Below, one piece after another: positions 1 through 8,810 of a stretch of 28,631 nt of DNA. Numbering within the stretch: position 1 is the first letter of the stretch; the number at the start of each line of letters is the position of its first letter. The notes below the pieces were generated by a model, which was given only the letters and a program-made list of their open reading frames with translations, made no database searches and was not told the DNA's origin. A program made the position numbers and the translations under genes. Origin of the DNA: Naegleria lovaniensis (Eukaryota > Heterolobosea > Eutetramitea > Acrasida > Naegleriidae); NCBI RefSeq assembly GCF_003324165.1, contig NW_025407847.1:1-28631 (forward strand). Reading direction: 5' to 3'.

Positions 1-143
1 TCAATGTACTCCAAATAAGTATTGGGGAGATCAGTGTGAAACAACTTCATGTTTCTCCATCATGTCAAATTCAACCAACCCAAAACCATGTTCTGGAAAT
101 GGAAATTGTGTTTCATTTGACAATTGTTCTTGTGTCACTGGAT
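1..143 (+). pseudogene. EGF-repeat receptor gene, 5' fragment left of transposon
   Basis: The reading frame whose codons begin at position 2 encodes cysteine-rich EGF-like sequence (C-T-P-N-K-Y-W-G-D-Q-C, then C-S-G-N-G-N-C and F-D-N-C-S-C-V-T-G). It is almost identical to sequence at 4253-4395 on the far side of the transposon, so this is the 5' part of the receptor gene that resumes at 4028. The 5' end lies outside the window. At 144 the frame enters the transposon and meets a TAG stop at 227-229, so this allele would give an EGF-only truncated product ending in about 28 element-encoded residues. Removing the element plus one target-site copy puts both halves back in one frame (act-gga-tac). 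The net 3,892-bp insertion is not a multiple of three. Confidence 0.85.
136..143. repeat. Target-site duplication, left copy
   Basis: CACTGGAT immediately precedes the left TIR and is repeated exactly at 4028-4035. The undisturbed target is visible in a paralogous EGF unit around 4388-4395. Confidence 0.93.
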
Positions 144-157
144 CTGGCGTTCCCAAC
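144..157 (+). repeat. Terminal inverted repeat, left
   Basis: CTGGCGTTCCCAAC is the exact reverse complement of 4014-4027. Beyond the 14 perfect bases the ends remain partly similar (TACCAC against TCCCAG), so the recognised terminus may be slightly longer. Confidence 0.93.
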
Positions 158-244
158 TACCACTTCGCTGGTGTAACATTCCTTTATTTGGTTCATTCGG
201 GCTACGTCTCAGTGTTTTTGTTACATTAGCTTTTTGTTGTTCGC

Positions 245-292
245 CCAGCAAAAGCTGCTTTGTCTTTGTTGAAGGACAAAGGCTTCTGCTGG
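245..292. repeat. Hairpin in the transposon 3' region
   Basis: CCAGCAAAAGCTGCTTTGTC (245-264) pairs with GACAAAGGCTTCTGCTGG (275-292), leaving a two-base bulge, one A-to-G difference and a 10-nt loop. It lies about 100 bp inside the left end, downstream of the transposase stop. It may be a subterminal transposase-binding site, an mRNA 3' structure, or a remnant of nested inverted repeats. Confidence 0.7.
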
Positions 293-444
293 AGCTATAA
301 TGAATAATAAAACGACTTGAGGTATGTTGTTGTGATTAGAAAAATACGGTGTAATTGTGGTCGGAAGAAATAAATAGGTGAACAATTTTAAACGTGTTCC
401 AATTTTTGGACGAACTTTTTTTGTGATGAAAAATGCTTGACATT

Positions 445-3400
445 TTATTGCATGTCTTGAGACGAAGCCACCACCTGGCTCAGCTGGGAATACGAAACGA
501 GGTTTTTTGTTTTCTTTGCAAATACGTAAAAAGGAGGTGACAACAACTGATAATTTCCAACAATCACAGCAATTTGTTTTTGATAAAGCTTGGTGCTGGT
601 TGTTGATGAAAATTGTCCAATTAATTTAAATTTGAATGGATCCGTCTGATTTGGTGCCACAAATATTTTAAATGAGTTAATTGGTTCAGAATGTCGAGAT
701 GCATTTTCATTGTTCTCATTGAAATTGCGAACCTCTACGGTTGCATTGCTCAAAGAAATATGATTAGTCTTAATTTCAAATTCTACGGGCTTTTTAAGCA
801 AAAATGCCGCAATATGATTTTGAGCATGAATTAATGAGTCGTGTGTTTGAATAATGGTAAAACTGATGTCGTCGGTTAATGTAAGTCGTTCTGTTAAGTT
901 TGGCAAAACTTCACTTGTTTCAATATGGAAAACAGGAAGTGAAATGTTGTAGTAATTGGAAATGCTTGTCTCCATGAAATCGGTGGCAAATCCGGCCCTA
1001 TAGTCATGTCTTGACTGATGGTATGATTGACGGATGGAGTTGACACGATGTTGTAAACATCGCAATTGTAAGTCTTTCGCACAAATTAAATCTTGATCTG
1101 TAAAACTATAAGAAATGGATGTCACGCTTTCTCTAGCTTGCTTTCTTTCATTATTAAAGTCAACAAATTGTTTTTCAGTCATTCTCATCAAAATTTGTTG
1201 GTTAATTTGACTAGGGGCATCACAATATTTCCTCTTTCTATCGTTATTGTATGAAAGATATACACATTCTTTTTTCACTAATTTGATTTTCATGTTTGAG
1301 TAACTTCTATGATAGTCCAATACTGTGGTTCTTTTTGAATAATCACGTGACTCTCCGAAAAATCCTTCAAGAGAACGTGTTCCCAATAAAGACAAATCAA
1401 AAACTGCATCTTGTGGAATAATTCTGATCAATTTCTGAATTGTTTTGATGTTATGGATAATGATGTTTTTTGTGAGGGTTCCGGATAATGTAAAATTATT
1501 ATTCTTATTGGAAATAATGACGTCTTGGAAAACGGTATCCCACTCATTCAAATAGTCCAAATTTTCCTTAAGAACTTGCAACACTTCGTGCAAATTGTGT
1601 GAAGATGTTCCATCATGATTTTTGTCATCGTAAACATGAAATAAATCATGTATCGCTTTTAAGTACTTATAGAATCCTAAATATCGATAGTTGGTTCTCT
1701 CGTTCAATAATCGTAATTTTTCAAGTAACTGTAAATTGCATACATCACGTAATACATCCTCAGATTGATCATCATATTTGATAAACGAGCTCCGTTTAAC
1801 TATTTTACACCACTCTAAAGGTTGTTGTCTATATATTTCATCGAGTGTGTTCAATTCAAATCGTTGTAAAATAGAACAAGAAATTTTGGTGACAGCTATG
1901 TCTTGATTGCTAAAATTTGCCACACACACTTTACCAATGTTAGTATGAAGGGTTTCACTCAACAACGTAACACTTAATTCGTTGTCATTGCTGCTATGAT
2001 AGAAAGAAATGCCTCCAGAGTTAAAATTCCGTGGTTCTTTTTCTTTCCATTCAAATGAAATTGTGTCTTTGTCATTCACTATGAAGGAAAGTGGTATGTT
2101 GGTCGCTTGTGTTCTTTGAATAACAATTTTCATCAAATGGCAACCGTTTCCGTTGTCGTTGGAAGAAATACAAGCAGAGGAATGGCGTGCAATTTGAAGG
2201 TTTGGAGCACCTACTTTAGTGGCAACCGGATATAATTTTGGTCTCCCATTAATTGCATTCCTCATGTTTTTGCAATGGTGACTGTAGCAAAAATGATGTA
2301 GTTCATTTGGGCTCGATGTGAAATATTTGTAATTAGCAGACCCTGCATCTGACACAGTACAGACGATGTTTCGAGTATATGTGTCACGAAATTCAGAAAT
2401 CGTGTCTCTAATGGTTTGTTCAGTTTCAGTAGTGCATACTTTGAAGTTTCCAGGAATTCGAACTTCACCGTTAATACTGCAATATAAAGTTTGAACAATT
2501 TTTTCAGCTAAAAAACCCTTGGGTGGAAAATTCGGACTCTGAGCTAGTGCAGTACAATCACTAATCTTCAATGGACCTTCATTGGCACCGTATACAAGCC
2601 CAAGCTTGGTATTGATTCCTAAATGCGGTGTTACATCTACTGCATCAATTTGAACAAGACCAAAATTTTGATTTTCAATAACCTTCATTTTTTCTACTAG
2701 CTTATCAAAGTCATCTTTGTCTAGTTTAGTATTCCCTTCTCCATATGATGCGGTGTGAAAATGATGGTCGAGTGTGGATGAACAAGGTAGGACTAAGTTA
2801 CATCTTTCAGAAGAGGGTTCAAATTCTTGTCCTCGTTTCAACCCTCTCGCCAATGCTTCATACGCATTGTATCCCATGATAACCAATAAATCTTGAGCAA
2901 AACAAAGAACAGATGGGCTCCATCTATGGCCTCTACTGTCTTTGCAAATTAATTGTGAAAAAGCATCACGAAGATATGTGAAAAAGAAAGTTCGAGGTAC
3001 TAATTTGCGACTACCTAACACCTGAAAAAACAATTTTTTCAATTCTTGAATATCCTCATCAAATATATCACATTCCGAATAATAACTATCATCATCGTTA
3101 TTTTGTGATTTAAAATCAGCATGGTCTACAAAATTATGAGAGATGGTGTCGGACTTGGTATTTACAATTGATGAGTGTGTTGGAATAAATTTGTTGTTAA
3201 TTAGTTGTTGCAGCATGTAATACGGTGCTGTTTGTTCTTTTGTTGAATATGACAACGTGATGTAGTCTTCAGCAAAACCATGATCCAGGATTTTATGTAA
3301 TTCAATAACGCCGACATTTTTTTCTGGTTCGAGTAATTTCATGATGGTTGAACTAGAATAACGTTGTGACGTTGTTGAGGTTTGAGGTGGGTCTTCGCAA

Positions 3401-3885
3401 GCTGTACTTGTTTTGGAGTGTTTACGTTTTTGACGAATTCGCATCAGCTCGTCATGACACTCTTTCAATTTCAAATAGCCTTGAAAATGTAGTTTGTTGA
3501 TCCATTCTGATGTTAACTCTTGATTTTGTCTTTGATTTTGAAATTTTGGGTCAGAGTAAATGTTATAGATAGCACTATCCTCGTCCGGGTCAATGCAATC
3601 AGTAACATATTGTGCAATCTTTGTTGAATTGTCAACCTGGAATTTGCAACAGTATAGAACAAATGGGACTCGTTTGTTGTGTGTGATGAGGTATGAGAAA
3701 TATAGTTCGAGATGGCGATGGATGGTATTAAAATCCTTGCGATGAAATCCACATTGATCAATAATATCTTCTATTAAATGTTCGACATTAATATATTGAT
3801 GGACTGCGAATAGCATTGTTTTGATGGCAACATGATATTCCGGTCTCAACAGACCGACAAAGGCGTTTCGTTCATGTTTTAACAT
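445..3885 (-). CDS. DDE-type transposase (P/hAT-like fold)
   Basis: The first ATG in this frame is at 3885, giving 1,146 residues. The frame is open about 35 codons further up to a TAG near the TIR, without another ATG. It should cut and join the element's own ends in the nucleus. Three acidic residues sit in a DDE arrangement: Asp414 (V-Q-I-D-A-V-D), Asp513 (V-S-D-A-G-S-A-N) and Glu840 (T-R-S-L-E-G-F-F). About 325 residues separate the second Asp from the Glu, like the inserted helical domain of hAT and P-element/THAP9 transposases. H-H-C-K-N-M-R-N about 20 residues after Asp513 resembles the P-type H-L-x-K-N-x-R-N signature. No clear THAP or BED finger is visible at the N terminus; a Lys/Arg-rich stretch (R-I-R-Q-K-R-K-H-S-K) is near residue 155. 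The last ~150 residues look beta-rich and are unassigned. A possible poly(A) signal (AATAAA on the minus strand) is at 183-188. The transposase identity is firm, the superfamily is not. Confidence 0.72.
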   Translation of the reverse strand: MLKHERNAFVGLLRPEYHVAIKTMLFAVHQYINVEHLIEDIIDQCGFHRKDFNTIHRHLELYFSYLITHNKRVPFVLYCCKFQVDNSTKIAQYVTDCIDPDEDSAIYNIYSDPKFQNQRQNQELTSEWINKLHFQGYLKLKECHDELMRIRQKRKHSKTSTACEDPPQTSTTSQRYSSSTIMKLLEPEKNVGVIELHKILDHGFAEDYITLSYSTKEQTAPYYMLQQLINNKFIPTHSSIVNTKSDTISHNFVDHADFKSQNNDDDSYYSECDIFDEDIQELKKLFFQVLGSRKLVPRTFFFTYLRDAFSQLICKDSRGHRWSPSVLCFAQDLLVIMGYNAYEALARGLKRGQEFEPSSERCNLVLPCSSTLDHHFHTASYGEGNTKLDKDDFDKLVEKMKVIENQNFGLVQIDAVDVTPHLGINTKLGLVYGANEGPLKISDCTALAQSPNFPPKGFLAEKIVQTLYCSINGEVRIPGNFKVCTTETEQTIRDTISEFRDTYTRNIVCTVSDAGSANYKYFTSSPNELHHFCYSHHCKNMRNAINGRPKLYPVATKVGAPNLQIARHSSACISSNDNGNGCHLMKIVIQRTQATNIPLSFIVNDKDTISFEWKEKEPRNFNSGGISFYHSSNDNELSVTLLSETLHTNIGKVCVANFSNQDIAVTKISCSILQRFELNTLDEIYRQQPLEWCKIVKRSSFIKYDDQSEDVLRDVCNLQLLEKLRLLNERTNYRYLGFYKYLKAIHDLFHVYDDKNHDGTSSHNLHEVLQVLKENLDYLNEWDTVFQDVIISNKNNNFTLSGTLTKNIIIHNIKTIQKLIRIIPQDAVFDLSLLGTRSLEGFFGESRDYSKRTTVLDYHRSYSNMKIKLVKKECVYLSYNNDRKRKYCDAPSQINQQILMRMTEKQFVDFNNERKQARESVTSISYSFTDQDLICAKDLQLRCLQHRVNSIRQSYHQSRHDYRAGFATDFMETSISNYYNISLPVFHIETSEVLPNLTERLTLTDDISFTIIQTHDSLIHAQNHIAAFLLKKPVEFEIKTNHISLSNATVEVRNFNENNENASRHSEPINSFKIFVAPNQTDPFKFKLIGQFSSTTSTKLYQKQIAVIVGNYQLLSPPFYVFAKKTKNLVSYSQLSQVVASSQDMQ

Positions 3886-4013
3886 TTTTATTGAAAAAAC
3901 CTCCAGCAAACACCAGAACAAAACTTCGACAGCCTGCTCGACCTTTTTTAAAATGGTTAGGATTCTAAAAAATAAAGTGCTTTCCAAATGCTATTGTAAC
4001 ACTATTTCTGGGA

Positions 4014-4027
4014 GTTGGGAACGCCAG
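4014..4027 (-). repeat. Terminal inverted repeat, right
   Basis: GTTGGGAACGCCAG on the plus strand, the inverse of 144-157. It lies about 130 bp upstream of the first ATG of the transposase, so the promoter must be very close to or inside this end. Confidence 0.93.
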
Positions 4028-4035
4028 CACTGGAT
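4028..4035. repeat. Target-site duplication, right copy
   Basis: CACTGGAT immediately follows the right TIR and is identical to 136-143. Confidence 0.93.
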
Positions 4036-4770
4036 ACTCTGGGGAGCAGTGTCAATATTTTAGTTGCAATGGAATTCCATCAAATTCATCCGCCGTCTGT
4101 TCTTCGAACGGTAACTGTTTCACTCCAAACAATTGCACATGCTTTGATGGTTATTCAGGCTCAGATTGCCAATTCTATCAGTGCTTCAACATTTCCCATA
4201 ATAGCAGTCATGTATGCTCGGGACATGGTTTATGTACACAACCAAATGAATGTCAGTGTACTCCAAATAAGTATTGGGGAGATCAGTGTGAAACAACTTC
4301 ATGCTTCTCCATCATTTCCAATTCTACTAATCCAAAACCATGTTCTGGCAACGGAAATTGTGTTTCATTTGACAATTGTTCCTGTGTCACTGGATACTCT
4401 GGGGAGAAGTGTCAATATTTTAGTTGCAATGGAATTCCATCAAATTCAACTTCTGTATGCTCTTCTAACGGTAACTGTTTCACTCCAAACAATTGCACAT
4501 GCTTTGATGGTTATTCAGGCTCAGATTGCCAATTCTATCAGTGCTTCAACATTTCCCATAATAGCAGTCATGTATGCTCAGGGCATGGTTCTTGTACAAG
4601 ATCAAATCAATGTCAATGTACTCCAAATAAGTATTGGGGAGAACAATGTGAAACAACGTCATGCTTCTCCATCATGTCTAATTCTACTAATCCAAAGCCA
4701 TGTTCTGGAAATGGGCTCTGTGTGTCATTTGACAATTGTTCATGCTTTGGTGGTTATGAAGGTTTAGATT
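4028..4770 (+). repeat. Tandem 360-bp EGF-repeat units
   Basis: The EGF part of the receptor is built of 360-bp (120-codon) units, each holding three cysteine-rich modules of about 40 residues. Unit spacing is exact: the segment starting TCAATGTACTCCAAATAAGT at 1 recurs at 4253 and 4613. Position 1 becomes 3893 once the transposon is subtracted, again 360 bp away. The copies differ at few positions, which implies recent duplication or gene conversion. Confidence 0.88.
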
Positions 4771-7700
4771 GCTCTGTAAACTCGAACTCTATTTCCTTAA
4801 CAGTTGAAAACGCGCCGTACTATATTTCGAGCAGAAACAGGACCATTGAAATTGAAGGTCATGTCATCAACGTTAACACGAGTGAAATATTGAATGAAAC
4901 CATTGTCTTCAATATTCATTGCCTTAATTGTACTGACGAAAGTAGTACCGTCTTCAAAGTAGTACATAACAAAGGATTGAAGACGTTTGATTTCTCGCTG
5001 TTTAACATTACTACAGCTGGAAGATATTTACTTATCATGAATGCATCGCTTTTCGACAACAATTCGCCGTACAGATATTGGAAACAAAGAACTGTCAATT
5101 TTTTCGTCACATATATTGGTGATACTGAGCTAGTGATGCACGGACTACCACATGCATTGGTCACAAACATCCAGCAGTCATTTCAAGTCGTCATTTCAGC
5201 TGTTAAATTTCCTCAACGATCCGAAGAAATTCCAAACAGCTACCTTGGGACAAGCACATTGATGAATAATGCTTCCAACCTTGTGTCTTTTTCTATAGAG
5301 CTCAAAGACACATCTTCCAGTAACAACACTCTGTGTTGGACCTCTGGAAAAACCTATGCTTCAGGAACTCTTGTAGAAGGAGGTTCATTCACCACTTCCG
5401 TGCTTTCGCCAGTTGTCTCATTACAATGCAATTTTCTTCACACAGTAACTTCAGCATCGCGAGTCTCGTTGAATGTCGTACTCACTAATGACAAAAATCC
5501 AACCGATGCTGTACAGTTTAGTTATGAAATACCAATGCTCAGCTTTAATTTTCCACTGGTACGAAATAGTACCATCATTAGTCCTAAACATGGCGTTGCC
5601 CTTGACACGTTGTTTTCAGTTTCTCTGATAGATGTGACTATTTTACATAGTGTTCCTGCCTCTCTTTTTCCATTGGAGTTTGCTTTTGGATTTGTTTTGG
5701 AAGATTCCAAGCAAAAGATAAGACTGACCCCTTTTTCACAACATTACAACAATGTCAATTTTGCTCTTCCATTCACTTTTTATCAGAAACCAGCACTAAA
5801 GGAACAGTTAGACATTTTACTTTTCATTCGAGACGTCTTTTCAAATGAATATTCTCAAACCATTGGACAAGTAGAGATTTACCCCAACACAAACGCAGAC
5901 AGCCTTACTGAAAAAGTGAAACTTAACAAGAATTTGGCATTGGCTGCCACCTATGATCGCTCTCTTCTCGCTTCTCAACAATCTAGCAACACGTCTATCG
6001 ACATGACTCTTTCTGCTGTTCAACAGTTAACTCTCACAGCACTTGATAAGGACTATTCACAATCACTGCAGGCCTTGTCACTTCTTTCGGAGCAGTCCTT
6101 TGTGGAACAGCTCATTGCTTCAGCACTGACAGAAAAGGTTGGTCAGTTCCTGAGCGAAATGAAACAACTCTATATCAGAGAAAAGAGGCAATTCGGTTTT
6201 GTCCAAAAAACGGTAGACACTGATTTACAGTCTTCTCTTGAACTCACATCCAATATCATGAAACGTGGACTTTCCATGAACGAAATTGCTGAACTATGCC
6301 AAAAGATCTCAACCATTGCTCAAATAAGAGAAAATCCAACACTGCTTCATTCCAATTCTTCCAGTGTTCCAACAGTGAGACATTTATTTTCTGAACAAGT
6401 GAACATTACAGTCATGAGCTTTGTACAAGACGTGTCTCTTCAAAATTATTCAAAGAACGCATTCTTACAAGATGTTGAATTTAATACTCGATACATTCTC
6501 TCAAAATATGACGGTTTCTCTCAAGAAATGGGAATCAAGAAGGTTTCTTTCACAAAGAGTGTGAAAACACACAAAGAGGATACAAATCAACTCATTTCAT
6601 CTGTAAAGGATTTTTCCTTCTCAAAGAATATCCAAGAACTTGCATTACAGGATTTAGAAGAACCTTTAATCTTGTCATTTAACATTCAGAATCAAAGTTT
6701 AGATCTTGGAAGCAACATTTCAAAACTATCTTGTCGCTACTGGAATGAAACGACACAATCTTGGAATACGAATGGATGTGAGGTGTTGAGAGTGGTGAAC
6801 GAAACTCGTGAAGTATTGTGCTCGTGCAATCACACCACCATGTTCTCTGTCTTTATGCAGTACGACAACTCTTCGTTGCAAGGAGAACCAAATCGACAAC
6901 AATTCTTGTCAACATTATTTATTGGACAAGTGACTGTTGGAGTTTTTTACTTTCTAGCTTCAGTAATTATATTGATTTGTTTATTCCTATTTCGTACTAA
7001 ACAGCCCATCAAGAGTCGATTGTTTACACCATTTGTTGGAATGGTAAGCTTGATGATTCAAAGCATTTTGATTTCCATGACTCAAAAAGGAGTACTTTTA
7101 TCTTTGACACAAGAAAATTTTACACAATCAAGTGTTACACATTGGGAAGGTTCATTGCAAAGTGCTAATATTCTTGGTAATGTGGCCATGATTATTTCTA
7201 ATACCTTATCCATTACTGCGATTGTGTTTTATTTAGTTCAAGTCCTGAGATTTCAATTTTTGAAATACTTTTATCATAAAATGATGATGAACAATCATGT
7301 GAAGAATGGAGAGAAATCAAACACCAATGACATCACTACTCCACAACAATTTGGTCAGCTTCCACCCATTCAAAAGATGATCAAGCAAGTGGCATCAAAA
7401 TCCCTTTCTACCACAGTATTAGTCATTTGTTTACTATTGAATTTGGGTTATTGGACGTTGTTTGTGATTTTAGTAAGGTCTGAAGCAATTTCTCCTACAG
7501 CATACACCTTTGTGGTCTCCATTTCATACACTGCATTCGTTTTATTGTGTGGACTTTTAATTACAGGAGTTGCTGCAAGCGATTTTATCTATTCCTTTAT
7601 ACTCTCCATGATTCAGAGACATGGGCCAGAACAACAACCAGCAACGCATCTCTCCAATGTTGGAAATTCCAAGTCTGTTGTAGCTCCACCAGAAAAGATT

Positions 7701-8810
7701 TCCGGAACGTCTAAAAAAGTGGTTCAATGGCTTCATGTGAAACCACTTCGAGATTGGTTTGCAGATTTGGATGCTCCTCTTTATTTCAGAGGAGAAATGA
7801 TATTATTCATGTTATGTTACACTTTCCTGATTTGCAACCAATTAACAGGTCTCTATACCTTGATGAACAAGGATGCTCCGTCACAACAGGCAGTAATGAC
7901 CTTTGATGTGATTTCGTTTGTATTTGAAATCTTATATGTCGCCACCTATATTCTAGTGTTTGGAGGCTTTTCTTTGCTTATTTTGGCTTTTAACACATTG
8001 AAACCAATACTTTCAAGAAGAACGAAGAAGCAAGGATCTGTTACAGATAATCAGACACAAGACGAGACAGAACTTCAAACTCTCTTAAATAGCAAGGAAG
8101 GAAGAGAGTTAATGGAAGAATTTTGTGAAAAGGAATTCTCGTTAGAGAACATGTTCATGTACAAGGACCTGACGCAGTTTAAAACCGATTGCAAGTCAAA
8201 TTCAATCAGCTCTATACATTCATTTATGAACAACATTCATTCCAATTACATTGCTTCAGGATCTCCAAAAGAAGTGAATATTTCCTCTGCTTGTAGAAAA
8301 GAAGTTCTCAAAGTGTTCAAAGACATTCAAAATACATCTTCACAAGAATTGAAAGAAGTCAAGAATATTCAACACACACACCCTCAAGACATGACTGCGT
8401 TTGAGCAGTGTATTAATCATCTCACTGAAGAAATTCTGTTAAATCTTGGAGACACATTCTCAAGATTGGCCACTACGCCACGATATTCTCAATTTTGTGC
8501 TGTGATGAATAATAAGGAAGAAATGATGAAGCAAGTTAATCTCTTGTGAGACTTTGGTTGGGATTGCTATTGATCGAATAATGGGTCTCTGATTAAGGTT
8601 ACACCATAAAGAAGGCTTTGGTAAGGTTGTGGTGGACCGATCCAAAAACCAGTGTGAATAGTAGCATTTGATAACGCTTCAACAACCATAACATATTTGG
8701 ACCAAATTTAAAGAAATGAAAATTATGTGATAATAATAAATAATAAATTAAGGTGATAATTGTTTAATCTTAGTAGTGCTTCACTTATTTAACTATTATA
8801 CATGTCAAAT

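Larger units (their letters stand above)
144..4027 (-). mobile_element. Complete DNA transposon, 3,884 bp, TIR and 8-bp TSD
   Basis: The element begins CTGGCGTTCCCAAC (144-157) and ends with its exact reverse complement (4014-4027). It is flanked by the duplicated octamer CACTGGAT (136-143 and 4028-4035). A paralogous EGF unit at 4383-4406 shows the uninterrupted target (TGTGTCACTGGATACTCT), which fixes both boundaries. It holds one long minus-strand ORF for a DDE-type transposase, a 301-bp region beyond that ORF's stop containing a strong hairpin, and about 140 bp ahead of its first ATG. Identical TIRs, identical TSDs and an open transposase point to a recent insertion. An 8-bp TSD fits the hAT, P and KDZ/Zisupton-type superfamilies. 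The CTGG terminus does not match the usual hAT (CAG/TAG) or P (CA) ends, so I leave the superfamily open. Confidence 0.93.
4028..8549 (+). pseudogene. EGF-GAIN/GPS-7TM-RGS receptor, 3' part (transposon-split)
   Basis: The frame is open from the transposon edge (first codon 4029) to the stop at 8549, about 1,506 residues. Counting from the first in-frame ATG (4674), it has 1,291. Order: EGF-like repeats to about 4770; a long glycosylation-rich ectodomain; a GPS motif starting at Cys687 (C-R-Y-W-N, then N-G-C and C-S-C-N-H-T-T-M-F); seven hydrophobic helices near 748-774, 784-802, 831-858, 914-936, 944-975, 1041-1060 and 1076-1107; and an RGS-like domain from about 1135 to 1285 (E-L-M-E-E-F near its start, D-T-F-S-R-L near its end). 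Adhesion GPCRs carry GAIN/GPS before 7TM, and RGS domains speed GTP hydrolysis by G-alpha, so this reads as an adhesion-type receptor that limits its own signal. The insertion cuts off the signal peptide and outer EGF units. Translation from 4674 would lack a visible signal peptide. AATAAA signals lie at 8735 and 8742. The domain calls are by eye. Confidence 0.82.

Noticed and set aside
1599-1781. Short plus-strand frame inside the transposon
   Set aside because: It lies antisense to the transposase and shows no features of a second element-encoded protein.
4015-4767. Plus-strand 250-codon frame through the EGF region
   Set aside because: It is an out-of-frame shadow. The cysteine-rich EGF pattern and continuity with the receptor are in the frame whose codons start at 4029.
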